From positions 29,331,732 through 29,395,731 of the forward strand of contig CM075775.1 in the NCBI GenBank assembly GCA_037974665.1: DNA of 64,000 nucleotides, written 5' to 3'. A program made the translations under genes and the position numbers. Positions 1-10,702 of the stretch are shown piece after piece; position 1 is the stretch's first letter, and every line of letters starts with the position of its first letter. The stretch is from Ehretia macrophylla (lineage: Eukaryota > Streptophyta > Magnoliopsida > Boraginales > Ehretiaceae). A model generated the notes under the pieces. It ran no database searches. It was not told where the DNA came from and saw only the letters and a list, made by a program, of their open reading frames with translations.

Positions 1-64
1 GGCTATCTTTCAAGTGTGCGACTAAACCCTTCAATGGTACGGAGTCAAATGCTAGAAAATGCAT
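1..64 (+). pseudogene. matK: matK fragment, 3' part
   Basis: The first frame reads a conserved matK stretch, [16 protein letters not shown], which belongs to the maturase domain near the C-terminus of the plastid trnK-intron maturase. Homology stops around position 64, where the reading changes to unrelated lysine- and phenylalanine-rich sequence that ends at a stop near 143. This is a truncated fragment starting outside the window and has no function here. Confidence 0.75.
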
Positions 65-290
65 TCCCGAAACTGTTAAAAAACAAAAATCATCTTTTTG
101 TTTTTTCTTTTTTATTCGATCTCTATGAGAGGATCGTAGTTTAGGTCTGTGCCAAGGTTTCAGACGGAAATGAAATAGGATTTTTTTCGTATGATTTTGC
201 TTACTATACCCACTGTTGTAGCATTATAAACTGTATTGTTACTCTTGCTCCCGTCGGGATAATTCCTCAACTCAACAATTAGTAGTACCT

Positions 291-367
291 CTAGAGTCCA
301 CTTCTTCCCCACACTACGAGTGAAAGGGAAAATGTAAAGACTACCATTAAAGCAGCCCAAGCGAGAA
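291..367 (-). pseudogene. petN: petN remnant (cytochrome b6f subunit VIII)
   Basis: The minus strand reads [20 protein letters not shown] followed by RSGL and a TAG stop, the full C-terminal part of the 29-residue petN product, a single-span subunit of the plastid cytochrome b6f complex. The first few codons, with the usual ATG, are replaced by unrelated sequence, so the start is gone. The frame is open but it is only part of a gene. The upstream neighbour here is a trnQ piece, not trnC as in a plastome, which shows a rearranged junction. Confidence 0.85.
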
Positions 368-473
368 TAGGCTAGGCGTAAATCGATATGTTGAAAGAAA
401 AAATTAAGAAGATGATTCAAAATCGTGGTGTAAGGTGTATCCTCCCCTGTTCCGGTCATGGAATAGATGAAAT

Positions 474-512
474 AAATCCAAAAACACTGCCTTACCACTT
501 GGCCACGCCCCA
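474..512 (-). pseudogene. trnQ-UUG: trnQ-UUG 5' half, truncated
   Basis: On the minus strand the sequence begins TGGGGCGTGGCCAAGTGGTA, the acceptor 5' strand and D arm of plastid trnQ-UUG, and runs into the anticodon region. There the anticodon stem is altered, and the T arm and 3' acceptor strand are absent. It cannot fold into a tRNA. Confidence 0.7.
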
Positions 513-1041
513 TTTAATTTCTATTCGACACTAATAAAGAATATTATTAGTATTGGTTGTTTGTCAACTTGTTCACGATTTCGATAGCCATACCAGTGAT
601 TTGGCGGAGATCTCTCGAAAAGTATTTAGTGCCCATTTCGGTCAACTATCCATCATGAATTAGTAACTGCATCCAACTTCATTCTGTACATGCCAGATCA
701 TGAATTAGTACTGTCTCGGTAGGACATGTATTTCTATTACTATGAAATTCATAAATATAAATGAAGTAGTTAATGGTGGGGTTACCATTATCCTTTTTAT
801 AGTGACGAATCTTGTATGTCTTCCTAAGAAAAAGAATTTGTCCATTTTTCGGGGTCTCAAAGGGGCTCTTGGAATTGGAATAAGTTCGGCAGCGGATCGC
901 GAAATCTTGGTGATCTTCTCTATCTAATGAATGGGGAGTCTGCTTTAAAATTGTCCGCCCTGCACCCACCCCCGAGTATATGCTTCAACAGGAATCACAC
1001 AAGGGTAGATTAGAAACCTCTGGTAAAATGTCCGCCCGTAA
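513..1041. other. Plastid-like sequence, locus not assigned
   Basis: This stretch lies between recognised plastid pieces and has similar composition. One plus-strand reading (742-927) contains KKKNLSIFRGLKG, which looks like translated plastid spacer or a small plastid ORF, but I could not place it. No gene is called. The reading most likely has no coding role. Confidence 0.35.
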
Positions 1042-1327
1042 CTCGACAATATCTTCTGTTTTGTTCAAGTAGGATCCGAAGTATCGGCCTTATTGGGTAG
1101 AATACCTTCCGCTGTGGGTTATTAACCCACCTTGAGTACCGAAATGGGTTCTTTACAAGAGAGAATTACTTCTACCAAAGCGGGGTCCATAACAAGCAGT
1201 TTATGTACCCGCAGATGATTTGACCGACCCTGCTCCTGCTACGACATTTGTACATTTAGATGCTACTACCATACTATCAAGAGGATTAGCTGCCAAAGGG
1301 ATCTATCCAGCAGTAGATCCTTTAGAA
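1042..1327 (+). pseudogene. atpB: atpB internal fragment (CF1 beta subunit)
   Basis: The plus strand reads the central part of the plastid ATP synthase beta subunit: GSEVSALLGRIPSAVGY, then [34 protein letters not shown] and [21 protein letters not shown] codon after GY has become TAA, and a few bases are missing in the GSITSIQ region, which shifts the frame. Several other differences from the usual plastid sequence are C to T. The fragment starts just before the IDNIF motif and ends after VDPL. It is a dead piece, separate from the second atpB piece at 3624-3757 on the other strand. Confidence 0.9.
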
Positions 1328-1631
1328 ATCCAATATTTTACAAGGGGGACGGGGTAAAAAACTGCAATCAATTTTTGGATGAAAGTAAACATCCTAATAG
1401 AGATAAAAATGGATCGGGAACAATCGAAAAACCAGACCCCGTATTTCTTGGAATACTTAAATAGAAAATGCTACCAATAATTGTACTAATCCACCCGTAT
1501 ATGTATTTCTTTCTCCTACCAAAAGGAAAGAAAAATGAAATAAAGATCCCCCTTTCTTTGGGAATGAAATTCTGCCCCTGGCCCCTTTTCATAAAAAGGG
1601 CGAGTTGAATTGATGCATTTATTGGATCCGT
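1328..1631. other. Plastid-like spacer, no gene seen
   Basis: The sequence between the atpB fragment and trnD has plastid-like composition, with a minus-strand open reading of 74 codons at 1368-1592 that resembles no protein I know. Because it abuts trnD it may be spacer from the petN-psbM-trnD region, but I see no psbM motif. Confidence 0.3.
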
Positions 1632-1705
1632 CAGGATTGACGGGGCTCGAACCCGCAGCTTCCGCCTTGACAGGGCGGTGCTCTGACCAATTGAACTACA
1701 ATCCC
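1632..1705 (-). tRNA. trnD-GUC: Plastid-type tRNA-Asp (GUC), nuclear copy
   Basis: The 74-nt minus-strand sequence begins GGGATTGTAGTTCAATTGGT and folds as a full cloverleaf with anticodon GTC in the loop CTGTCAA and the T-loop GTTCGAGC. It is near-identical to plastid trnD-GUC. The 3' acceptor strand carries changes, leaving a G-T pair at the end of the stem. It lies 107 bp from trnY on the same strand, as in plastomes. In the nucleus it is presumably an inactive copy, although its internal A- and B-box-like sequences are intact. Confidence 0.92.
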
Positions 1706-1812
1706 AGGGAAATAAGGGATCTAGCAGAAAATTTGATTCTTTTTTATCTCCGTATCAGATATTTCTGAAGGACAAGGGCGTTATAGCACCTCATGGTAGA
1801 TTGGTGAATTAT

Positions 1813-1896
1813 TGGGCCGAGCTGGATTTGAACCAGCGTAGACATATTGCCAACGAATTTACAGTCCGTCCCCATTAATCGCTCGGGCATCAACCC
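1813..1896 (-). tRNA. trnY-GUA: Plastid-type tRNA-Tyr (GUA), nuclear copy
   Basis: The 84-nt minus-strand sequence begins GGGTTGATGCCCGAGCGATT, carries the GTA anticodon within GGACTGTAAATTC, a class II variable arm and a T-loop GTTCAAAT, and ends CTCGGCCCA. It matches plastid trnY-GUA except for a couple of C to T or G to A changes. The next plastome neighbour, trnE, is not found, so the colinear piece ends shortly after this gene. Confidence 0.92.
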
Positions 1897-2039
1897 AGGA
1901 AGAAGAAATTTTAGGCTTATTGGTAATCCATGAGCCAAGTATCACAACATTTTCTACCCATCCTGTATATTGTCCTTTTCCGTTCCGTGTTAGAATAGAA
2001 CCTTAATTTATTACTTAAGTTAGATATTAGACGAGATTT

Positions 2040-2358
2040 TACGAAAAAAATTCTTTATAGGAGAGAACAAATATTTCTTTTTTTTTCGATGCGAATTTGA
2101 CACGACATAGGGGAAACCGTTCTTTATCATTCTTTTATAATAAAATAAAAGCGGGTCTTTTATATTCATATATAGGTGAAGTCTTACCCCGGATTCCCAC
2201 AAAAGAGAATCATTTTTTTCAATACTCACACTCCTTATTAGTTAATAATCCTAGTGATTGGATTTCTATGTTTATTCTGATAGGAGATAAATAAGATATT
2301 CAAATAAATTATTTTGGATCGAATGACTATTCATCTATTGTATTTTCATGCAAATAGG
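2040..2358 (+). pseudogene. accD: rbcL-accD spacer and first codons of accD
   Basis: The start of plastid accD (acetyl-CoA carboxylase beta subunit) is recognisable at 2323 as [12 protein letters not shown]. The preceding sequence, translated as HSLLVNNPSDWISMFILIGD, is the stretch usually found just upstream of accD in asterid plastomes. After about 12 codons the sequence jumps to ycf4 in the opposite orientation, so no zinc-ribbon or carboxyltransferase domain is present. This is a truncated fragment. Confidence 0.8.
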
Positions 2359-2575
2359 ATCAAATTGATCATAACCACTACCTACATTCCAGGAAATTGC
2401 ACACCACAAATAGGAGCTAATAAAGAGACCCGCGATCCCATAGAAAGACATCACGATCCTTTGTGGAAAAAAAATGATTTGCTGAGACGGAAAAAAAGAT
2501 ATCAAATTTCTACCAAGATAATTGGAAATTCCAACCAATAAGAATCTTAATGAACCTAAAAAAAGGATATATGGA
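2359..2575 (-). pseudogene. ycf4: ycf4 internal fragment (photosystem I assembly)
   Basis: The minus-strand frame reads [20 protein letters not shown], then [15 protein letters not shown] and [13 protein letters not shown], ending [13 protein letters not shown]. This is the double transmembrane N-terminal part of Ycf4, a thylakoid factor for photosystem I assembly. The first 25 or so residues and the large C-terminal domain are missing. It joins accD head to head, whereas both lie on one strand in plastomes, so an inversion has occurred at about 2358. Confidence 0.9.
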
Positions 2576-2815
2576 TTTCTGACCACATTCTCCATAGGGC
2601 CCTCTTATCTCTTCCTTCTGCCCAGTATTCCACCAATTAGTAACCCAGGATTCCAGACTTTTACTAAATGAGAGAGAAATCCACTAAGGCAAAAATACTA
2701 TAGATGCAAGATAGAAAATGGGAGTGAATACTTTCTTTTTTGCCATTTTTTCATCTATCTGTAAATTGTTAAAATGATAACCCTAATCTATTTTTTTTTT
2801 ATGAAAAAAAAAAGG
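2576..2815. other. Plastid-like spacer, no gene seen
   Basis: About 240 bp between the ycf4 piece and the trnL intron piece. It contains poly-A and poly-T runs and no recognisable coding or RNA motif. Confidence 0.3.
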
Positions 2816-2968
2816 AAGAGTTGGTGTGAATCGATTCCACATTGAAGAAAGAATCGAATATTCATTGATCAAATCATTCACTCCATAGTCTGATAGAACT
2901 TTTGAAGAACTGATTAATCGGACGAGAATAAAGATAGAGTCCCGTTCTACATGTTAATACCGGCAAAA
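2816..2968 (+). other. trnL-UAA: trnL-UAA group I intron, 3' part
   Basis: The plus strand carries the conserved 3' section of the plastid trnL intron: GAAAGAATCGAATATTCATT, then TCACTCCATAGTCTGATAGA and GTCCCGTTCTACATG. The 3' exon of trnL, normally soon after, is absent, and the sequence passes into trnR-ACG spacer. Only part of the ribozyme core is present. Confidence 0.8.
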
Positions 2969-3089
2969 ATGAAAAGCCATTCCATTTCGACAAAAGACCC
3001 ACACCCGAGTTCCATAGTTTTTGGTCTGCTATCCCGATCATGATTTTCCTACCCCCAGAGGGAAAGGTACTTCCCTTTTGGGCCGGTTG

Positions 3090-3163
3090 TGGGCGAGGAG
3101 GGATTCGAACCCCCGACACCGTGGTTCGTAGCCACGTGCTCTAATCCTCTGAGCTATAGGCCC
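3090..3163 (-). tRNA. trnR-ACG: Plastid-type tRNA-Arg (ACG), nuclear copy
   Basis: The 74-nt minus-strand sequence begins GGGCCTATAGCTCAGAGGAT, with anticodon ACG in GGCTACGAACC and the T-loop GTTCGAAT, ending CTCGCCCA. It matches inverted-repeat trnR-ACG with a substitution at position 7 of the acceptor. The adjoining sequence at 3164-3237 matches the rrn5-trnR spacer, so this is a colinear inverted-repeat piece, although rrn5 is missing and rpoA follows instead. Confidence 0.9.
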
Positions 3164-3240
3164 CACCCCGTCTCCACTGGATCTGTTCCCGGGAGTACCC
3201 CCTAAAAAAGGAACATTTCCTCTCCCCAGCCATTTCGGGT

Positions 3241-3437
3241 TATTCAAAAGGTCCAATAATGTATATATATTGGACCTTTTGAGACAATTATAGATCCTTG
3301 GAGGCAATTCTGATTGGTCAATAAAAATCGATTTCAATGCTATTTTTTTTTTCTTTTTTCTAAGTTTGGCCAATTTATCATGAAAGATAAAAGGGGATAA
3401 AGGATCTAATGAAGAATTAATTGTAAATCTATGTAAC
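3241..3437 (-). pseudogene. rpoA: rpoA C-terminal fragment
   Basis: The minus strand reads [15 protein letters not shown], then [20 protein letters not shown] and [12 protein letters not shown], which is the alpha C-terminal domain of the plastid-encoded RNA polymerase. The N-terminal dimerisation domain and the last residues are missing. At LLNN the frame runs straight into rrn5-trnR spacer, so an open frame of 136 codons is only a chimera of two unrelated plastid pieces. Confidence 0.88.
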
Positions 3438-3474
3438 AATTTAGACAAAGGGTATTTTTAAATTTTATTCGAAT

Positions 3475-5239
<1,765 letters not shown>

Positions 5240-5244
5240 GCTTT

Positions 5245-6711
5245 TGTTAGGAATAATGTTCAAAAGTCGATAAATTGTATTTTTAAAATTATGAATAATG
5301 TGTTATTTAATTTATTAATTCATTTAATATGGACTGTTTATTTATTTATTATAAACATTTTAATTAAATAAATAAAGTCTTTAGAATATTATTTATAAAT
5401 TCTATCATTAGGAGTAAGGATATGAGTGATGAAATCTATAATCATAAATATATTCTAAAAATTGTCTCCGATCATAGGATAAACTAAATGAGCGTTAATT
5501 TATCCGGATAGATCGAATTACAGTCTACTAACCAAATTATATGAGATATTAGTTTGGGCGATTTGTCTCATATCGTTGTAGTAAATGTATAAGTATTTAT
5601 TGTGAATAAGTAACTAGATTTGACCACCAATACAACGAATTACATGGAATGTCAATGATTTGTTGTATCATGTAATTAATCCTCAGATCTGAGACACTAC
5701 GATTATCTCGTGATTAGGAATGTCATGATTTGTTGATGCAGATAAGCTAGTCCTAATCATGGATTAGACAAAGTATTCAATGGTTGTGATTTATTCCGTC
5801 ATGCAGAAATGTATGTGTAGACACGGAAACTGTCCATTGGGTGTCCTATGCAATCTGATTAATTGAGTGACTTGAAATCCTTGTCCAATGTGAAATAATG
5901 GAAGTCGTTTCACGAATTATTCATTAGTCACTAATTAATTGGGTTTTGACATATGGCCGAGTAAGAGAGTTTGACGACCCAATCCATGTCTCTGGATCGA
6001 TCGGGATAATTGAGACAGTAGGATTTGATTGCATATAAATTATTATTTGGGTTCGCATGCTTGCACTTCATCTTTAATTGGGTAATCATGATATACTACT
6101 AGGTATCACTCGCGATTTGTGAATTAATTAAAAAGAGTTCTAATTTAATTAATTAGTGGAATTAATTATTCGCTACTAATTAATTATGAACCCGAGAGGT
6201 CACACACAAATGAAATTTGCAGATTAATTGGATTAGAGAAAAGATTAAATTAAATTTGGGATCGTCCTAAATATTAATTTAATTGGGCTCGTAGTAATTA
6301 GATGGTGATCTGATTATTATGGAGCCCAAAACTGGTAAGTTTAAGACCAGCCCACTAATGGCTTAAGTCATATGTGTTTCCTATATATAGAACTATTCTG
6401 GCAAAGAAACAACTAGCACAATTTATCAGTTAGAAAAATATATAGGATTTCTCTAGAAACCTAGTGGGGGTAGAAATCCAATAAGCAAGTACAGATTCTG
6501 TGTGGATCAATATTGGAGGCTTCACACGTGGGGAACTTGATTCAGATCTTACATCAATTTTCGCTTCAAGAGATAATCCTAAACTGTTAGCAGATTTAAT
6601 TTAATTAAATTAAATTATTTTATGATTTAAATTTGTGTAATTAAACATGAACGGATACATGATTATTTTTCGCTGCGCAATTATTTTAATTGCCATGTAT
6701 ATTTCTCAACA
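5245..6711 (+). mobile_element. Solo LTR of a Ty1/copia element, related to C1
   Basis: The 1467-bp unit starts TGTTAGG and ends TCTCAACA and is flanked by perfect 5-bp target duplications GCTTT (5240-5244 and 6712-6716). Much of it matches, in opposite orientation, the LTRs at 8282-9635 and 26164-27636; for example the Cys-Pro-like stretch around AGTAAGGATATGAGTGA and the segment CCGATCATAGGATAAA are shared. It has a TATA-like CTATATATAG at 6381-6390. No internal domain remains, so unequal recombination between LTRs probably removed the body. It is diverged from C1, so it is an older or sister family. Confidence 0.88.
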
Positions 6712-6914
6712 GCTTTTAAGACCATCAGGTTGGTTTGAAATCCAATCAAAATGAATCATATTAAGTCTAGGTTGGATAGAGACCCAATTGACAGCTTCAT
6801 TAGTAGAGCAATACATATGCCTAATTTGGGCAGAAGGGTGAAAAGGTATAAACGTTTAGCAATTCTAAATAACGGAGACCACCTTCAGTTCAAACAAGTA
6901 GAGTTAGCTGTCTT

Positions 6915-8281
6915 TGTCACGTCTCGAGTTTCGACTCTAAAATCCGGGATATGATCTGCCATAGACCTAAGTCAGACAACCTAATCTTGCAAGGCTTTTC
7001 AACATTTCAGTAGATAGCAAAGACCAATCTACAAAAAATACGTCATAGCATCTACATTAATACATACTACACCTGATAAATAATTTAACAACCATACATT
7101 ACATTTTCCTAATAATTACATTCTAAAGTTAAATTCTTATATACATCTAGACATCACTGGATCTATCCAACAAAAAGGAATCAAACATCCAAAATTGTGG
7201 TTGAGGTTACACCACATCGAATCATTTTCCTGATGTCCATGCCCCCCACCCTTTGTAAACATGTAGAAATAGAATAAATGAAACAATGCTCAGTAAGTAA
7301 AACACTCTGAGAGGAATCCTAAGGTGGGAACACAAGTGCATGTGCAAAGTTAATTGTTAAGTTACCATCTCATCTAAAATGTTAAGCTATTAGAGAGAAG
7401 TTTTTTTATATAATTTATTATCATCAACACGCTCATGCAAGTGCAAACAGAGTTAATTTTTTAGCCTTGCACTTGGACATATTTAATATTTTTAAATAGA
7501 TGACGTTGAGTTTTGAACCCATGACCTTTTGGTACTTAGGCTATGATACCATGTTAAGTGACTATCTCATCTAAAAGTTTAAGTTGTTAGAAAAATATTT
7601 GTTATATTATTTATTATATATGAACACTAATAATGAAGGGTTTAATAGAAATAAAAATTGTTAACAAAAAAGTACTTAAAATAAAAACTATATCTTTGGC
7701 CTCACTCAAGCCCACACCACATCATATACCATCATATTAGAGGCATTACGTCTCAAAGGTATCAAGAAAATAGGTAGATCATATACATCCCACCATAGGG
7801 ACATCCCAACAAAGGGGCATCCCATTACTGGGGCATCCCAATACAAGGGTATCTCATCATAACTGTGGTAGTACCAATAGCATAACACAAACTATTATAT
7901 CGAAAATAATAAGTTATTAACCTTGACCCATTAACTAAAAGTTAAATAAGCATAAGTTAGGAGTAAATATAACCAATTCATATACTAATTTAACGTTAAG
8001 ATAAGTTGTGAAAATGGGTTCGACTTACCTTGGTTCAAGACTAAATAGTTCAGTTTTTCAAATTCAACTTCCTAATTATAATAATAGAAATATCATACTT
8101 CCATTCATTAGTTCTTCACAAGAATACTAAGAAAACAAATCCTTTTATTAACATATATTTACTCCAAATTAGAATTAGGGTTAATTAGTAATTACTTGAC
8201 ATTTTCCCTTCGACCCCACATAAGTTATATATAAAGATATTGTTAGTTACGTTTATGTGTACTTATATTAAACATTACTTT
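6915..8281 (-). repeat. G1 3' LTR, first piece
   Basis: Begins TGTCACGTC on the plus strand (CA end of the minus-strand LTR). Stretches such as CCATAGACCTAAGTCAGACA, AAGGCTTTTCAACATTTCAG and GGAACACAAGTGCA are shared with 33667-34284. It is interrupted at 7355-7630 by a SINE-like insert absent from the other LTR, and ends where the copia LTR begins at 8282. Confidence 0.75.
7355..7630 (-). mobile_element. SINE-like insert with tRNA-like head
   Basis: This segment of about 275 bp is missing from the matching site in the other G1 LTR (around 34110). On the minus strand it contains ATGGTATCATAGCC, resembling a tRNA A-box region, followed by GGTCATGGGTTCAAAACTC, resembling a B-box. Near both ends are similar stretches beginning GTTAAGT and containing ATCTCATCTAAAA. 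The flanks share a short TAAT. A related head occurs at 58335-58460. SINE is my reading; a small non-autonomous LTR element is the alternative. Confidence 0.55.
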
Positions 8282-9635
8282 TGTTGGGAATCGTGCATGG
8301 TATTTAAATATTTTATAATTAAATAAAACGCAGTGGAAACAATGAATAATACTCATGCATCACGTTCATGGCTAATTACGTAGATTACATACATGTAGAA
8401 TCTGCACTCTCAATTGGATTTCACCCCCACCAGGTTTTCTAGATAAATCCTATATATTATTCTAACTATGATTTTTGTGCTAGCTAAACCTGTGTCAGAA
8501 TATTACATTATATAGAAAACATACATGACCTAGGGCCACATATGGGACAGTCTTAAACAGACTAGTCTTGGACTCATAATAACCAGATCAATATCAAGTT
8601 ACTACGAGCCCAGTTAAATTAATATTAAGACAATCATAAAATTAATTTAATCTTTTCTCTAATCCAATTAATTTGCAAATTCTATTTGTGTGTGACCTCT
8701 CGGGTTCATAATTAATTGGCAGTGAAATTATATTAATCTAATTAATATTTAATTAGAACTCTTCTAATTTAATTCTCGCAGGTCGTGAGTGATACCTAGC
8801 AGCATATCACGACTACCCAACTAATAATGAAGTGAAATTCTACAAACCCTTTAGTAACAATTATGCAATCAATTCATTATGTCTAAATTATCTCGATTGA
8901 GCCAGAGTCATGGATAGGGTCGTCAAACTCTATTACTCAATCATATGTCCAAATCTATTTAATCAGTAACTTATAAATAATACGTGGAACGACTTCCACT
9001 ATTCTACCTCGGCCAAGGATTTCTAGTTACTTGATTAATAGATCGCATAGGATCCCTAAGAATATTCTATATTTACACACACCTATCTCCATGCCGGAAT
9101 AGATCGTAACTACTAAGTACATTATCCAATCCTTGATGAGGACTAGCTTTATTGCACCAACAAATTACGTTATCCCTAACATAAGATAACCGTGGTGTCT
9201 CAGGTCTAAGGACTTAATTGCACCATTACACTGTACAACGAATTATTGACCATTCCATGTAATTTATTGTACTAGCGGTCATGTCCAGTCATTTGTTCTC
9301 AACAAGCACTTATACATCTACCTTTACAATATGAGACTAATCGCCCAAATTAATATCTCATATTATTTGGATGGTAGACGGCAATTCGATCTTTCTGGAT
9401 AAATTAACGCCCAATTAATTTATCCTATGATCGGGGACTATTTTAAAATATATTTATGAATATAGATTCTGTCACTCATATCCTTACTCTTAATAATATA
9501 ATCTATAAATATTATTCTAAGAGCTCTTATTTAAATAATTAATCGCATTAATTATATTTAAATAAACTACCCACATTAAATAAATAATATAATTATTATG
9601 TCCTAAAATTGGCTTTTAGGGCATATAATCCAACA
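8282..9635 (-). repeat. C1 3' LTR
   Basis: On the plus strand it starts TGTTGGGAATCGTGC and ends ATATAATCCAACA. It is 1354 bp, about 120 bp shorter than the 5' LTR because a segment around 26280-26395 is missing here. The polypurine tract follows directly at 9636, identifying this as the 3' LTR of a minus-strand element. Confidence 0.88.
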
Positions 9636-10056
9636 ATCCCCTACTTGCACTAAAGCCAATTACTCTGGTATCTCATACCCATCTTCTTAAGATGGTAATC
9701 AAATGACTGCTGAATCATTGCATTAGTTAATGGACTAGCACCATCAACTATTGACGTTATTTATTGCACAATATCATTCTTTCCACAACCTCTAATCGAT
9801 GTAGTAATACCTCTTTAACGCATTTGGGTCTCTAGTGAGACCTAAGTTTTCTTAGCTTGCGCTACAGCTCCATTATCGTCACCATACTACCCGTTGACTT
9901 AATGGAATGAATCATCCTGAGTTCAGTTACGAACTCCTAGATCCAAACCGCTTCCTTTTGTTACATCTGATGCAACGATATACTCAACCTCTGGAGTTTG
10001 CAATTGTACTAATATTTGGAATCTTTCCAAATAATTGCTCTTCCGTTACAATTGAG
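9636..10056 (-). pseudogene. C1 RNase H C-terminal part, decayed
   Basis: In shifted frames the minus strand reads LNCNGRAIIWKDSKY, then STREVEYIVASDVTK and NGAVAQAK, matching the copia RNase H motifs usually written as WKSSKQ, ADSTTEAEYIAAS and NGAIAQAKEP. It ends near GMRYQSNWL just before the polypurine tract. Stops and frame changes are frequent. The join to the upstream part of the domain is broken by the insert at 10057-10548. Confidence 0.8.
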
Positions 10057-10548
10057 TGTGGTGCGCAGTAAAACTGAACCTCCCATTGTTCTATCTCCGA
10101 TAGCAAGCAGTTGATAATAAAGACAGATATATAGAAAGTGTACAGTGAGGGAACAAGCAAGGGGCGCGAAAGCCATTGCGCTAACGCGCATCCGCTAGGT
10201 AGCCAGTCTTTACTTAACTCGGCCCAAGCAATGTCGAAGAGTTAGAGACTACAGTATAAAGCCCTCAATCATGCTCTTGCCAGTGGAATAGATTGTATAT
10301 ACTCTCGCTGATTAAGGAAAATTCTGTGCTCCACGAAAAAACATAGGGGTCGTCCCTGGACTTAATAAGGAAGAGCGAAGTTACGTCTTTGGGCGAAGAG
10401 CGAGAGTGAAACCCTGAAGTCTTATTGTTTTGTTCCCCAACAACGATCATTCATTACGGCCGGCCCCACCAAAGACTGAAAGCCCGGTCCTGGCAAGCTA
10501 TATTATGGAACTGATCTGACCGAACTGGGTCTAATGGAACAAGATCTC
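10057..10548. other. Foreign insert, organelle-like (possibly mitochondrial)
   Basis: About 490 bp interrupt the C1 RNase H coding sequence between the residues encoded at 10549 and 10056. It has higher GC and stretches such as AAGCAAGGGGCGCGAAAGCC, GGGCGAAGAGCGAGAG and GGCCGGCCCCACC, which resemble plant mitochondrial intergenic DNA in style. I recognised no gene. The trinucleotide GAG is present at both junctions (10054-10056 and 10549-10551), so joining may have used microhomology. No terminal repeats were found, which argues against a transposon. Confidence 0.5.
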
Positions 10549-10697
10549 GAGTATGAACCTAAATACGGATTTCCAATAATCCACTTCAGACTCTTAGTCT
10601 GAATTTGTAAAACTTTAAGTTTTACCTTGTTCATATACCAAGAACATTTCTTTAGTGCTTCTCAAGTGCTTAAGAATGTTCTTGATTGCTTTCCAGT
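10549..10697 (-). pseudogene. C1 reverse transcriptase/RNase H linker, decayed
   Basis: The minus strand reads EHWKAIKNILKHLRSTKEMF then LVYEQGKT, the conserved copia segment following SNPGREHW at the end of reverse transcriptase. The preceding residues NPG lie at about 20890-20900, on the far side of G2. The two halves therefore join across the gypsy insertion, and the 5-bp duplication GTTCC marks the break. Confidence 0.85.
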
Positions 10698-10702
10698 GTT
10701 CC

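Noticed and set aside
160..513. A 117-codon minus-strand open frame spanning trnQ and petN sequence
   Set aside because: It reads through part of a tRNA gene and spacers; only petN codons inside it are real, and they lack their start.
3038..3448. A 136-codon open frame on the minus strand that begins like rpoA
   Set aside because: Only the first two-thirds is rpoA; the rest is rrn5-trnR spacer and the trnR gene read through. It is a chimera of plastid pieces, not a gene.
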